DNA from: Prochlorococcus sp. AG-355-A09
Lineage (GTDB): Bacteria; Cyanobacteriota; Cyanobacteriia; PCC-6307; Cyanobiaceae
Direction of reading: 5' to 3'
Assembly (NCBI GenBank): GCA_003280995.1
Contig: QCDG01000010.1
Coordinates: 1-64,000, forward strand
DNA: 64,000 nt
A program made the position numbers and the translations under genes. Below, piece by piece: positions 1-10,808 of the stretch (position 1 is the stretch's first letter; every line of letters starts with the position of its first letter). Under the pieces are notes generated by a model that had not been told where the DNA came from, did no database searches, and saw only the letters and a program-made list of their open reading frames with translations.

Positions 1-59
1 TTAATTAAAAATTATTTGACTATCTTTAATCTATAAGTATTTGATATTGAATTAAGCAG

Positions 60-1205
60 TTGGACAGTAACAAACTAATTTTAAAACCAGGATTAGAGGG
101 TGTCCCAGTTACTAATTCATCTATATGTGATATTGACGGCAACAAAGGTAAATTATTGTACAGAGGCTATTCCATTGAGGAACTATCCAAAAAAAGCAGT
201 TTTTTAGAAACTGCTTACCTATTGATTTGGGGTGAATTGCCCACAGCTATTCAACTAAGAGATTTCGAACAAGAAGTTCAGATGCATCGAAGGTTAAGTT
301 TTAGAGTTAGAGATATGATGAAATGTTTCCCTGCAACTGGTCATCCTATGGATGCACTTCAATCTAGTGCGGCTTCTTTGGGGCTCTTCTATTCGCGTAG
401 AGCAATAGATGATCCTAATTACATCTACAACGCAGTCATAAGACTAATTGCAAAAATACCCACAATGATTGCAGCCTTTCAACTTATTAGAAAAGGACAA
501 GACCCAATTCAACCTAGAGATGATCTAACTTACTCATCAAATTTTCTTTACATGTTGACTGAAAAAGAACAAGATCCGATAGCTGCAAAAGTTTTTGATA
601 GATGCTTAATTCTACATGCCGAACATAGTTTAAACGCAAGTACATTTAGCGCTAGAGTGACTGCAAGTACTCTTACAGATCCATATGCTGTCATCGCCTC
701 TGCAGTAGGAACCTTGGCTGGTCCATTGCATGGAGGAGCAAACGAAGATGTGATTGCGATGTTAGAAGAGATTAAAACCCCAGAAAAAGCTGGGTCTTTT
801 TTAGATAATGCAATAAAAAATAAAAGTAAGATAATGGGCTTCGGCCACAGAGAATATAAAGTCAAAGATCCCAGAGCAATCATTCTTCAAAAACTTGCAG
901 AAGAACTTTTTATTAGATTTGGAGCAGATGAAATGTATGAAGTTGCTAAATCACTTGAGGCAGAGGCAATACCAAGACTTGGACCTAAGGGTATATTCCC
1001 TAACGTAGATTTTTATTCTGGTCTTGTTTATAGAAAACTTGGTATTCCTCGTGATTTATTTACTCCAATTTTTGCCATATCTAGAGTGGCTGGTTGGTTA
1101 GCTCATTGGAGAGAGCAACTTGGAGCAAATAGAATTTTCAGACCATCGCAAATCTATACAGGTTCAGCACCAAGAGATTGGATCAGCTTAGAAAGTAGAG
1201 AATAA
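60..1205 (+). CDS. gltA: Citrate synthase (TTG start)
   Basis: 381-aa ORF with citrate synthase motifs (GPLHGGANEDV, MGFGHREYKVKDPRA, PNVDFYSGLVY). Confidence 0.95.
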   Translation: MDSNKLILKPGLEGVPVTNSSICDIDGNKGKLLYRGYSIEELSKKSSFLETAYLLIWGELPTAIQLRDFEQEVQMHRRLSFRVRDMMKCFPATGHPMDALQSSAASLGLFYSRRAIDDPNYIYNAVIRLIAKIPTMIAAFQLIRKGQDPIQPRDDLTYSSNFLYMLTEKEQDPIAAKVFDRCLILHAEHSLNASTFSARVTASTLTDPYAVIASAVGTLAGPLHGGANEDVIAMLEEIKTPEKAGSFLDNAIKNKSKIMGFGHREYKVKDPRAIILQKLAEELFIRFGADEMYEVAKSLEAEAIPRLGPKGIFPNVDFYSGLVYRKLGIPRDLFTPIFAISRVAGWLAHWREQLGANRIFRPSQIYTGSAPRDWISLESRE

Positions 1206-1280
1206 TATTTGCAGCTTTTCATAAAAAACACACATATTGTTTATGAAGAGTTAATCTATTAAGTAAATAACTTAAAAATT

Positions 1281-2399
1281 TTGGAATACGGATTAGATCT
1301 CGAATATAGTTTTAATGAATTCTTAAAAGGTTTTGGCCTTTCCAGCGAAATCGCTCATATAATATGGCTCCCTCTTCCTATGCTTTTGGTTTTGGTAGCG
1401 GCAGTTGTTGGTGTTTTAGTAACAGTTTGGCTTGAAAGAAAAATATCTGCTGCTGCTCAACAAAGAATAGGTCCAGAATATGCTGGAGCGCTCGGTGTCC
1501 TCCAACCAATTGCAGATGGTCTTAAGTTACTTGTCAAAGAAGATATTATTCCTGCCAAAGCGGATGGGATTCTTTTCACTGCAGGACCTATATTAGTTCT
1601 TGTCCCAGTGATTTTGTCCTGGCTAATTGTTCCTTTTGGACAAAACCTTTTAATAAGTAACGTTGGTATTGGAATTTTCCTATGGATTGCTTTAAGCAGC
1701 ATTCAGCCAATTGGCCTTCTTATGAGCGGATACGCATCAAATAATAAGTATTCTTTATTAGGAGGTTTAAGAGCAGCGGCTCAATCAATAAGTTATGAAA
1801 TTCCTTTAGCTTTATCTGTACTGGCTATCGTACTAATGACAAATTCTCTAAGTACTGTTGACATTGTCAACCAACAAAGTGGAGCTGGAATCCTAAGTTG
1901 GAATATATGGAGACAACCAGTTGGTTTTATAGTCTTTTGGATTTGTGCTCTTGCAGAATGTGAGAGACTTCCATTTGACTTGCCCGAAGCTGAAGAAGAA
2001 TTAGTTGCGGGATATCAAACTGAATATGCAGGGATGAAATTCGCATTGTTCTACCTAGGTAGTTACATTAATTTAATTCTTTCCGCTTTATTAGTATCAA
2101 TACTTTATTTGGGAGGATGGGGTTTTCCTATTCCAGTTGAATTAATAGCTAAGTTTCTTAATTTACCTATTAATGCACCCTTTATTCAAGTTTTCACTGC
2201 ATCAATAGGAATTGTAATGACTGTACTGAAGGCATATCTTTTAGTTTTTATTGCAATATTATTACGTTGGACAACTCCTAGAGTAAGAATAGATCAACTC
2301 TTAGATCTCGGATGGAAGTTTCTTCTACCAATTTCTCTTGCTAATCTTTTGATAACAGCAGGATTAAAACTTGCTTTTCCGCAATTCTTTGGTGGTTAA
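1281..2399 (+). CDS. ndhA: NAD(P)H-quinone oxidoreductase subunit 1 (NdhA)
   Basis: Hydrophobic ORF with NuoH/NdhA motifs ([63 protein letters not shown]). Confidence 0.96.
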   Translation: MEYGLDLEYSFNEFLKGFGLSSEIAHIIWLPLPMLLVLVAAVVGVLVTVWLERKISAAAQQRIGPEYAGALGVLQPIADGLKLLVKEDIIPAKADGILFTAGPILVLVPVILSWLIVPFGQNLLISNVGIGIFLWIALSSIQPIGLLMSGYASNNKYSLLGGLRAAAQSISYEIPLALSVLAIVLMTNSLSTVDIVNQQSGAGILSWNIWRQPVGFIVFWICALAECERLPFDLPEAEEELVAGYQTEYAGMKFALFYLGSYINLILSALLVSILYLGGWGFPIPVELIAKFLNLPINAPFIQVFTASIGIVMTVLKAYLLVFIAILLRWTTPRVRIDQLLDLGWKFLLPISLANLLITAGLKLAFPQFFGG

Positions 2400-2467
2400 A
2401 TTTAAGTAAAAATACTTAAATCCAAAATTATTCCACTAAAATAAAATAACTAAGTAAATTTTTCGAA

Positions 2468-3094
2468 ATGAACAATTTCCTTCAACAAATAAATAGCTAT
2501 ATCAAAGAAGCATTTAATGCTGGCAAATATTTATACAATGGTATATCGGTAACTTTTGATCATCTTCGAAGAAGACCTGTTACTGTTCAATATCCATATG
2601 AAAAATTAATACCTTCTGAAAGATATAGAGGAAGGATACATTATGAATTTGATAAATGTATTGCTTGTGAAGTTTGTGTGAGAGTATGTCCCATAAATCT
2701 CCCAGTAGTGGATTGGGTAATGAATAAAGAAACCAAAAAAAAGGAACTTAGAAATTATTCAATAGATTTTGGAGTTTGTATTTTTTGCGGAAATTGTGTT
2801 GAATATTGCCCAACTAATTGTCTGTCAATGACTGAAGAATATGAATTAGCTACTTTTGACAGACACAATTTAAATTTCGATAATGTCGCACTTGGCAGAC
2901 TACCCACAAATGTTACAACAGATCCTTCAGTTAAACCTCTAAGAGAACTTGCCTATCTTCCTAAAGGTGTCATGGACCCTCATGAAATCCCAGCTTCAGA
3001 TGCAAGAGTTGGTAAATTACCTGAAGAAGTTTATGATTGGATGAGGCCTGAATCCAATGAAAATAAAGATAACGTTTCTAATCCAACTAATTAA
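2468..3094 (+). CDS. ndhI: NAD(P)H-quinone oxidoreductase subunit I, 2x[4Fe-4S]
   Basis: Two ferredoxin-type motifs [12 protein letters not shown] and [12 protein letters not shown]; ndhA-I-G-E order. Confidence 0.96.
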   Translation: MNNFLQQINSYIKEAFNAGKYLYNGISVTFDHLRRRPVTVQYPYEKLIPSERYRGRIHYEFDKCIACEVCVRVCPINLPVVDWVMNKETKKKELRNYSIDFGVCIFCGNCVEYCPTNCLSMTEEYELATFDRHNLNFDNVALGRLPTNVTTDPSVKPLRELAYLPKGVMDPHEIPASDARVGKLPEEVYDWMRPESNENKDNVSNPTN

Positions 3095-3106
3095 TTTCCA
3101 TAATTT

Positions 3107-3706
3107 ATGTCCATTGCCATAACAACACAATTTATTTGTTTTACAGTTTTATCTTTAGTTGTCATTATTGGAGCACTTGGTGTTGTGTTGCTCGAAAGTA
3201 TTGTTTATTCAGCCTTTCTACTTGGTGGAGTTTTCATGAGTGTTGCAGGATTATATCTTCTATTAAATGCAAGTTTTGTTGCTGCAGCTCAAGTTTTAGT
3301 TTATGTGGGTGCAGTGAATGTATTAATAATTTTTGCGATAATGTTAGTCAATAAAAAAGAAGATTTAAAGCCTATCAATGACATTAAATCGAGAAGAGTT
3401 ATTTCAACATCGATATGTTTAACCCTCCTAAGCCTCTTAATAAGAGTTGACTTGACCAATGTATGGAGCCTATCAAGTCCTCAAAACTCTATTGGAGAAG
3501 AATCAACTATTAGGATTGGTGAACATCTTTTTAGTGATTATTTACTGCCATTTGAAGTAGCTTCAGTCTTACTTTTAATGGCAATGATTGGGGCTATTGT
3601 TTTAGCTAGAAGAGATGTAATGAGCGAAGATATTTCGACAGGACTACCTGTTGATCAAGAGTTAATTGAAAAATCATCAGAACCATTACTTACAAATAAA
3701 AATTAA
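3107..3706 (+). CDS. ndhG: NAD(P)H-quinone oxidoreductase subunit 6
   Basis: NuoJ-like membrane protein (AAQVLVYVGAVNVLIIFAIML) between ndhI and ndhE. Confidence 0.94.
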   Translation: MSIAITTQFICFTVLSLVVIIGALGVVLLESIVYSAFLLGGVFMSVAGLYLLLNASFVAAAQVLVYVGAVNVLIIFAIMLVNKKEDLKPINDIKSRRVISTSICLTLLSLLIRVDLTNVWSLSSPQNSIGEESTIRIGEHLFSDYLLPFEVASVLLLMAMIGAIVLARRDVMSEDISTGLPVDQELIEKSSEPLLTNKN

Positions 3707-3724
3707 CCTTTTGAGTTTCTTATT

Positions 3725-4045
3725 ATGAATTTAGAATCAATTCCTCTTCAAGCTTTTTTAATAGTTTCTTCAGTACTATTTTGCATTGGTATTTGGGGAT
3801 TATTAAATAGCAGAAATGCAGTCAGAGTTCTTATGAGCATTGAATTAATGCTCAATGCGGTAAATATAAACTTGATGGCGTTTTCTTCCTATATTGATAA
3901 TAATTTAATTCAAGGACAAGTTTTTACAATTTTTGTGATTACTGTTGCTGCCGCAGAAGCAGCCGTTGGATTAGCTATATTGTTATCTCTTTATAGGAAT
4001 AGGGTGACTGTAGATATGGAAAGTTTTAATTTATTAAAATGGTAA
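3725..4045 (+). CDS. ndhE: NAD(P)H-quinone oxidoreductase subunit 4L
   Basis: NuoK-like ([43 protein letters not shown]). Confidence 0.95.
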   Translation: MNLESIPLQAFLIVSSVLFCIGIWGLLNSRNAVRVLMSIELMLNAVNINLMAFSSYIDNNLIQGQVFTIFVITVAAAEAAVGLAILLSLYRNRVTVDMESFNLLKW

Positions 4046-4054
4046 AAGCATTAA

Positions 4055-4966
4055 ATGAAACTTTCATTAGTGCTCATTGTATATCGTTCAGATAGTTCTA
4101 TAGCTCAAGAGGCTTCAAAATTCTGTGAAGAAGTTCTTAAAGCAAAAAATATTAAATCAAACAGGATTGAAAGTGATTTTCATAAAGATGAAATTGAAAA
4201 ATATTTGTCCAATTCAGAATCACAACCAAATATTGGCATAGTTCTTGGTGGAGATGGAACCTTCCTGAAATGTGCAAATGCATTAGCTGATTATGATATT
4301 CCTTTGTTGAGTATTAATATCGGAGGTAATTTGGGGTTTCTTACTCAAGAGAAAGAATTTTTATTTGACAAATCTTTTATTGAAATCCTTGAAAACGAAG
4401 AATATTTAATTGACTTTCGTAATAGATTAAATTGCAATGTTTGTATTGAGGGGACAAGTTCTGAGAAAAAAACCATAAAAAGCTATAACGCCTTAAATGA
4501 TTTTTATTTTAAATCCGTTGAAGAAGATATTTCTCCGACCAACCAAATACAAATTGAAATAAATAATGAGAAGGTAAATGAATATAAAGGTGATGGATTG
4601 ATTGTAGCTACAACAACAGGTTCAACAGCCTACTCAATGGCTGCAGGAGGTCCAATAGTACATCCAAGTATAGATGGAATGATTATTAACCCTATATGCC
4701 CAATGAGTTTGGCTAGCAGACCAATAGTCATACCTAATACCAGTACCGTAATCATTAAGCCAGTAAAAAAAAGTAAAGGGGAAATTAAATTATGGACTGA
4801 CGGTTCAAAATGTATGACCATTAAGGAAAATTATTATTGTGAGATCAAGAAAGGGAAATCACCCTGCAAAATAATAAAGTTTAAAAAAAGCACAAGTTAC
4901 TATAATACCTTAATAAAAAAACTAGATTGGAAAGGCGATTTGTCTCCAAAAAATTTCAAAAATTAA
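4055..4966 (+). CDS. ppnK: NAD kinase
   Basis: GGDGT motif ([13 protein letters not shown]) and [16 protein letters not shown]. Confidence 0.93.
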   Translation: MKLSLVLIVYRSDSSIAQEASKFCEEVLKAKNIKSNRIESDFHKDEIEKYLSNSESQPNIGIVLGGDGTFLKCANALADYDIPLLSINIGGNLGFLTQEKEFLFDKSFIEILENEEYLIDFRNRLNCNVCIEGTSSEKKTIKSYNALNDFYFKSVEEDISPTNQIQIEINNEKVNEYKGDGLIVATTTGSTAYSMAAGGPIVHPSIDGMIINPICPMSLASRPIVIPNTSTVIIKPVKKSKGEIKLWTDGSKCMTIKENYYCEIKKGKSPCKIIKFKKSTSYYNTLIKKLDWKGDLSPKNFKN

Positions 4967-5440
4967 ATGGCCTTTGAGATAGAAAGAAGATTTCTTATAA
5001 AAAATGATAATTGGAAAGAATTCATAAATAAAAAAGTTTATATTGAACAAGGATATTTTTCCAAAAGTTTAGATGGTTGGATTATTAGGGTAAGGCTTAT
5101 AGGCAAAAACTCTAAAATTACACTTAAAAAACATATCAAGGGTTTTACCAACTTTGAATTTGAATACTCCATTCCACGAAGCGATGCTGAAATAATAATG
5201 TCAAATCTTTCAAATACAATTAAAAAAGATAGATTCTTTCTAGAAATTGGAAAAAAATTTTGGATTATAGATTGCTTTAAAGAAAAAAATTATCCACTTG
5301 AAATTGCAGAAATTGAACTTTCTAATGAAGAGGAAGATTTATTTCTACCATCTTTCATTTCAAAAGAAATTACTGGGCTGACCCATTACTCCAATTTTAG
5401 TCTCGCTAACAATCCTTTTTCAGAGTGGAAAGAAGACTAA
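4967..5440 (+). CDS. CYTH-domain protein (triphosphate-processing superfamily)
   Basis: N-terminal EIERRFLIK signature; abuts the ppnK stop codon. Confidence 0.88.
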   Translation: MAFEIERRFLIKNDNWKEFINKKVYIEQGYFSKSLDGWIIRVRLIGKNSKITLKKHIKGFTNFEFEYSIPRSDAEIIMSNLSNTIKKDRFFLEIGKKFWIIDCFKEKNYPLEIAEIELSNEEEDLFLPSFISKEITGLTHYSNFSLANNPFSEWKED

Positions 5441-5466
5441 TTTACAACTTTCAAAAGTAACTAGTC

Positions 5467-5486
5467 AAAGGACCCACTTGTCCTTT
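5467..5486 (+). terminator. Hairpin, likely 3' end of the ndhAIGE-ppnK-CYTH transcript
   Basis: Perfect 7-bp inverted repeat AAAGGAC-CCACTT-GTCCTTT followed by ATATTTTCTTTAT; 27 nt after the CYTH stop. Confidence 0.55.
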
Positions 5487-5529
5487 ATATTTTCTTTATA
5501 TTTAAACATGATATTTTTATTTTCCTCAG

Positions 5530-5718
5530 ATGTATGGTCTTTATGACAAAGAAGGAATATTGAGATTTGTCGATTCAGACAAGGATGCCTGTATTGCATA
5601 TGCTGAACTCTTCGAATTAGGTTCTACAAATTATTGTCTGATGGATTTGGCTAATGATACAAAAAAAGTAAAGGGTAATACTAATCTTGATCAGAGTCTG
5701 GAAGTGTACAACAATTAA
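5530..5718 (+). CDS. Small conserved-type hypothetical protein (62 aa)
   Basis: Intact ORF with ATG, upstream spacer and hairpin; overlaps the 3' end of the convergent regulator. Confidence 0.55.
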   Translation: MYGLYDKEGILRFVDSDKDACIAYAELFELGSTNYCLMDLANDTKKVKGNTNLDQSLEVYNN

Positions 5719-5959
5719 ATCCATCTCTACAAATCTTTCCATTGTCCATTGCCCAATTCAAAAGTGCTACTCTATTTTTAGAACCAGTTTTTGTAAACAT
5801 ATTACTTACATGATTATCAACAGTTCTTTTACTAATAGTTAGTTTTACCGCAATTTCTTGGTTTGTAAGCCCATCAGCTACGAGATCAATGATTTCCATC
5901 TCTCTTGCTGAGAGACCCATCATATCAATGTTGTTTACTTCTTCTTCAACCATTTGCAT
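5681..5959 (-). CDS. pedR: Small LuxR/NarL-type HTH regulator, PedR-like
   Basis: LuxR-type HTH (LSAREMEIIDLVADGLTNQEIAVKLTISKRTVDNHVSNMFTKTGSKNRVALLNWA) with no receiver domain, as in cyanobacterial PedR. Confidence 0.8.
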   Translation of the reverse strand: MQMVEEEVNNIDMMGLSAREMEIIDLVADGLTNQEIAVKLTISKRTVDNHVSNMFTKTGSKNRVALLNWAMDNGKICRDGFNCCTLPDSDQD

Positions 5960-6036
5960 TTAAACAGTTCCTTTTTTATATTAATTAAGTTTAGCAATCT
6001 CAGTACACTTGTTAACCAACTAGGAAACAAAAGCAA

Positions 6037-6927
6037 TTGAAATCAAAACTTCAGCAGACTTTAGAAAAAAGATCTAAGGTAATAACGGCAGAGTTAATGC
6101 CGCCAAGAGGTGGAAGCCCCATAAGATCTCTTAAGATAGCACAACTTTTGAAAGATAAGGTACATGCTGTTAACATTACCGATGGGAGCAGAGCTGTAAT
6201 GAGAATGTGCAGCTTGGCAATGTCCAAACTATTACTGGAAAATGGCATAGAACCAGTAATGCAAATTTCTTGCAGAGATCGTAATAAAATTGCTTTACAA
6301 TCAGACATTTTGGGCGCAAATGCTTTAGGAATTAGAAATATCTTATGTATTACAGGTGATTCAGTAAAAGCTGGGGATCAACAAGATGCAAAGGCCGTAC
6401 ATGAGTTTGAGTCTGTTAGATTACTTCAACAAATTCAGGCTTTCAATGAAGGAATCGACCCTACACTAGGAGAACTTTCCGATAAAAAAACATTTATTTT
6501 TGCAGGTGCTGCAGCTGATCCAAATTGCAGAAATAAAAGAAGTTTAGAAAATAGAATGAGAAAGAAAAAAGAGGCTGGAGCTGGATTTATACAAACTCAA
6601 ATGGTTATGGAAAAAGAAAATTTGATAGACTTTTGTGAAAAGATAAGCAAGCCTCTTGAAATTCCTGTAATTGCAGGTGTATTCCTATTAAAGTCTTACA
6701 AAAACGCCCTCTTTATAAACAAATATGTTCCAGGTGCAAACATCCCTGAAAATATCTTAATTCGTCTCAAAGATGCTAAAGACCCATTACAAGAAGGTAT
6801 TAAAATTGCAGCTGAACAAGCTCATGATTTTATTAATATCGCAAATGGTGTTCATCTAATGGCCGTAAAATCAGAGCATTTGATTCCTGAGATTATTGAA
6901 AAAGCTAGTCTTAGTCTGGAATATTAA
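6037..6927 (+). CDS. metF: Methylenetetrahydrofolate reductase (TTG start)
   Basis: MTHFR fold motifs (ITAELMPPRGG, NITDGSRAVMRMCSLAMSKLL, IRNILCITGD, FIQTQMV). Confidence 0.88.
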   Translation: MKSKLQQTLEKRSKVITAELMPPRGGSPIRSLKIAQLLKDKVHAVNITDGSRAVMRMCSLAMSKLLLENGIEPVMQISCRDRNKIALQSDILGANALGIRNILCITGDSVKAGDQQDAKAVHEFESVRLLQQIQAFNEGIDPTLGELSDKKTFIFAGAAADPNCRNKRSLENRMRKKKEAGAGFIQTQMVMEKENLIDFCEKISKPLEIPVIAGVFLLKSYKNALFINKYVPGANIPENILIRLKDAKDPLQEGIKIAAEQAHDFINIANGVHLMAVKSEHLIPEIIEKASLSLEY

Positions 6928-8089
6928 TCAAATCAGTACCTAATAATTCTGCCATAGCTTTCTGCTGAGGCGATGGCTCAGTCAAATCAGATCTTCTTGA
7001 ATCTGCTATTAACCAATCTAAAGATGCATCTTGCAAATCAAAGTGATCTCCATTTTTACCGACACAATATTTACCAAACACTAACTTATCCATAAGTCTT
7101 ACACCTTTACCAATTTTAGAATAATCAAAGATAATTGAGTTATCTATAGTTGCGCCCTCGCAAATACAACAACTTGGTCCAATCATGGAAGGGCCAATAA
7201 TAGTTGCTCCATCCTCGATCCTAGTCATGCCTCCTATATAAACCGGCCCGGTAATATTAACCTTTTCCCAGTTGGCCGCTACATTCAAGCCAGTAAAAAC
7301 TCCGGGTTTTATTTCCTTACCTGGTATTTGCACTTGTCTTACCTTACCTTGCAATACATTTCTAATAGCACTCCAATAATCAGGAACTTTTCCAATATCT
7401 ACCCATTCAAAATCCATTGGTAATGCAAAAAATGGTAAATCCATCTCAACAAGTTTAGGGAAAAGATCAGCTCCAATATCAAATTTCTCTGCTGAAGGTA
7501 TGTAATTAAAAATTTCAGGTTCGAAAAGATAAATTCCTGTATTTATAGAATCACTTAGAGCTTGATCAACTGTTGGCTTTTCCTGAAAAGCCTTTATTCT
7601 CCCATTTTCATCAGAAACTACGACACCGTAACTTGATACTTGATCTTTAGTTACCTTCTTTGTTATTAAGCTTGCAATAGCTCCTTTCTGCTTATGTTTT
7701 TTAACAGCTTGAGTTAAATCTAAATCAACTAAAGCATCACCACATAAAACAACAAAAGTTTCATCAAAGAAATTTTGAAAATCCTGAATTTTTTTTAATC
7801 CTCCTGCAGATCCCAAAGCATCACCTATTAATTCTCCATCTTCAATTCTTCCCTCAAAACTATAAGCAATTTCTACTCCAAATCTTTGCCCATCCCTAAA
7901 ATAATTTTCAATTTCTTCAGCCAGATGAGAAACATTTACCATTATTTCCTTAAAGTTATGTTCTCTTAAAAGTTCCAAGAGAAACTCCATAACAGGTTTT
8001 TGCAAAATCGGAATCATCGGTTTCGGAATCACATGCGTAATAGGCTGAACACGTGTACCCTTACCTGCAGCAAGTATCATTGCCTTCAT
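6911..8089 (-). CDS. Sugar-phosphate nucleotidyltransferase with left-handed beta-helix C-terminus (mannose-1-phosphate guanylyltransferase-like)
   Basis: MKAMILAAGKGTRVQPITHVIPKPMIPILQKPVMEF signature; hexapeptide-like C-terminal region. Confidence 0.9.
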   Translation of the reverse strand: MKAMILAAGKGTRVQPITHVIPKPMIPILQKPVMEFLLELLREHNFKEIMVNVSHLAEEIENYFRDGQRFGVEIAYSFEGRIEDGELIGDALGSAGGLKKIQDFQNFFDETFVVLCGDALVDLDLTQAVKKHKQKGAIASLITKKVTKDQVSSYGVVVSDENGRIKAFQEKPTVDQALSDSINTGIYLFEPEIFNYIPSAEKFDIGADLFPKLVEMDLPFFALPMDFEWVDIGKVPDYWSAIRNVLQGKVRQVQIPGKEIKPGVFTGLNVAANWEKVNITGPVYIGGMTRIEDGATIIGPSMIGPSCCICEGATIDNSIIFDYSKIGKGVRLMDKLVFGKYCVGKNGDHFDLQDASLDWLIADSRRSDLTEPSPQQKAMAELLGTDLINIPD

Positions 8090-8137
8090 GAATTCAAAAC
8101 CTCTTTTTAAAGATTATACGTTATTACTAATAAGCTC

Positions 8138-8959
8138 CTAAACAGCAGAAGGAACGGTCTTGGTTACATCAAGATTCTCTATAGGCAATTGAGCTAAACC
8201 TCCTTCAGGAATTATCCTTTTAATTTGAATTGGGCCATATAAGGAGTTAATTTGTTTAATTTCAATTTTGTTTTCAGATGATAAAAATAACAAGGCCCAA
8301 AAAACCCCCAAACGATCTTTATCTAAATCATTTTTTACAACAGTTTGCCATTTCTCAACTAGATATTCAAAATCTGTCCACTGTAATGCTTTTTCCCACC
8401 CATCAATAAATTTACCTAGTGCTTTTGTGGTTTCCGGTAGTTTCTCACGATGCGCTAATGATTTCACTTGAGAAATTAAAGCTTTATCTGAATATTTTTT
8501 ATTTCTTTTTCTCTTCATTATTAGAAGGTCTTGGGTTTCTATAACTTCAGCAATAGACTCTAACTGACTTACCAGTTCTCCCAGAGTTGTTGTACGTTTG
8601 AGAATTGGTTGTGCTATTGACCTCCTCCTTAGATATTTTTCAGGATATTTTGGTATATCAAATTCTTGGTCAATCCAATCTTGATCATCCAAGTCAAAAT
8701 CATCTTCAAAATCGGAAGAATTATCTTTGAAAACATCAGATTCCAAAACTTGAGCCTTTAAATTAACTAGTACGGAAGCAGCAAAAAAAGCTTCGCTTGT
8801 CTCAGATAAATCCTTATGATAGGAACTTTTGCTATGTGATTTGCTGCCGAAAGATTGTGAATATTGCTCTAAAAAACTATCAATTACACTTATTACATCA
8901 ATATCCCATGGATCAAGATCACCTTTACCTGCGGCGTCTTGAAGAAACTTAATCAACAA
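8138..8959 (-). CDS. scpA: Segregation and condensation protein A (start uncertain)
   Basis: ScpA-like N-terminus (LIKFLQDAAGKGDLDPWDIDVISVIDSFLEQY); TTG start called by the track, frame open slightly further upstream. Confidence 0.8.
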   Translation of the reverse strand: MLIKFLQDAAGKGDLDPWDIDVISVIDSFLEQYSQSFGSKSHSKSSYHKDLSETSEAFFAASVLVNLKAQVLESDVFKDNSSDFEDDFDLDDQDWIDQEFDIPKYPEKYLRRRSIAQPILKRTTTLGELVSQLESIAEVIETQDLLIMKRKRNKKYSDKALISQVKSLAHREKLPETTKALGKFIDGWEKALQWTDFEYLVEKWQTVVKNDLDKDRLGVFWALLFLSSENKIEIKQINSLYGPIQIKRIIPEGGLAQLPIENLDVTKTVPSAV

Positions 8960-9082
8960 TCTAGGTCCTAATTGTTGTCTATGAATAGGGTTGTAGTTAG
9001 ATATTTTTAAATTGGTAATAACTATACATAAGATATACCCTTAATTATTTAATGCAAAACAATATCGCATTAATTTTAAAAA

Positions 9083-10723
9083 TTATATAGTTGGAGCTTT
9101 TAGGATCTCATTTGTTTTAGTTCCTGAAAAAATATTTGTTTTCACAGCACTTTTAACTGCAGTTAAATCTCGATCGACCAAATTATTGATAGATGCAATG
9201 TAACTTTCAGTAACTAATCTTGGGTACAAACCTATTCCAATAATTGGTAAAAGTAAACAAGCAATAATATAAACTTCCCTTGGCTCTGCATCTATGAGTT
9301 TTCGTTCTTCGATCAATTTAGGATTTTCTTTACCAAAGAAAATTTCTCGTAACATTGAAAGTAGATAAATAGGAGTAAGTATTACACCGATAGCAGCTAA
9401 AGAAGCCATCACTACCCTAAACGGAAGTGTATACACTTCATCAGTAACAAATCCTGTAAATACCATCAATTCGGAAACAAATCCACTCATACCAGGCAAG
9501 GCTAGTGAAGCAAGGGAGCAAGCAGTCCATAGGGCAAACATGATTCTCATTTTTTGCCCTACACCACTCATTTCATCAAGTTTAAGAGTCTTTGTTCTGT
9601 CATAGGTGGCACCAACAAGAAAAAATAAACTTGCACCGATTAATCCATGACTAACCATTTGCAGCATAGCTCCACTTGTTCCAAGGCTACTAAAACTCCC
9701 TATACCAATAAGAACAAAACCCATATGACTTATCGAACTATATGCAATTTTTCTTTTAAGATTTCTTTGAGCAAAAGAAGTTAATGCAGCATAAATTATA
9801 TTGACTACCCCTAGAACTATTAATAATGGGGCAAATTGAGCATGAGCAACGGGTAATAATTGTGCATTAAATCTTAAAAGAGCATATCCTCCCATCTTTA
9901 ATAAAATTCCTGCTAGAAGCATATGAACAGGAGCTGTAGCCTCTCCATGAGCATCTGGAAGCCAAGTATGAAGAGGTACTATTGGTAGTTTCACTCCAAA
10001 TGCAATTAAAAGCCCGACATAACATAATATTTGGAATTTTTGACTAAAATCTTGAGCTGCCAAGTGAGAAAACTCAAAGTTAGGAATTTCTGTACCATAG
10101 AAACCCATTGCTAACGCTGCCAAAAGAATGAAGATAGAACTACCAGCTGTATAAATAATGAATTTTGTTGCTGCATATTGTCGATTTTTGCCACCCCATA
10201 TAGCTAATAATAAATAAACGGGAATTAACTCAAGTTCCCAAGTCAGAAAGAACAAAAGCATATCTTGTACTGCAAACACAGCGATTTGCCCACCATCCAT
10301 AACCAATATCAAAAAGAAAAATAACTTTGGTTTGAACTTAACTGGCCATGCAGCAAGAACTGCTAAAGCAGTTATAAAACTAGTCAACAATATTAACGGC
10401 ATAGACATGCCATCAGCGCCAACAGACCAAGTAAGACCTAAATCAGGAAGCCAGCTAATATTTTCTTTCAGTTGAACATTTTCATTACTAATATCAAAGC
10501 CATTTATATATGAACCTACAGTTATTAAAAAAGTTATTAATGCAATAGACAATGCAAACCATCTCACCTCTTTGCCATCCCCTTTATCTGGGAAAAAAGG
10601 TATCACAAATGCACTACCAATCGGGAATAAAATTGAAGCAGATAACCAAGGAAAATTTGACAATCCAGCTCCCAAAGTTCCCAACATTTGTGTCGCAAAA
10701 TGTGTATAAAAATAAGTGCTCAA
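9083..10723 (-). CDS. ndhD: NAD(P)H-quinone oxidoreductase subunit 4
   Basis: NuoM-like ([51 protein letters not shown]). Confidence 0.96.
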   Translation of the reverse strand: MSTYFYTHFATQMLGTLGAGLSNFPWLSASILFPIGSAFVIPFFPDKGDGKEVRWFALSIALITFLITVGSYINGFDISNENVQLKENISWLPDLGLTWSVGADGMSMPLILLTSFITALAVLAAWPVKFKPKLFFFLILVMDGGQIAVFAVQDMLLFFLTWELELIPVYLLLAIWGGKNRQYAATKFIIYTAGSSIFILLAALAMGFYGTEIPNFEFSHLAAQDFSQKFQILCYVGLLIAFGVKLPIVPLHTWLPDAHGEATAPVHMLLAGILLKMGGYALLRFNAQLLPVAHAQFAPLLIVLGVVNIIYAALTSFAQRNLKRKIAYSSISHMGFVLIGIGSFSSLGTSGAMLQMVSHGLIGASLFFLVGATYDRTKTLKLDEMSGVGQKMRIMFALWTACSLASLALPGMSGFVSELMVFTGFVTDEVYTLPFRVVMASLAAIGVILTPIYLLSMLREIFFGKENPKLIEERKLIDAEPREVYIIACLLLPIIGIGLYPRLVTESYIASINNLVDRDLTAVKSAVKTNIFSGTKTNEILKAPTI

Positions 10724-10808
10724 TTTAATAAGAAATTTATCTTAAATAAAGTCTAGAAATTTTCTGTATTTTTTCACCCCAATGGACAGTGAAGACACAC
10801 AATTGTAA

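Noticed and set aside
548-883. 111-aa minus ORF inside gltA
   Set aside because: Fully antisense to a confidently identified gene; no recognisable domain, composition typical of a shadow ORF.
3136-3354. 72-aa Cys/Ser/Phe-rich alternate-frame ORF
   Set aside because: Out-of-frame reading of ndhG; composition artefact.
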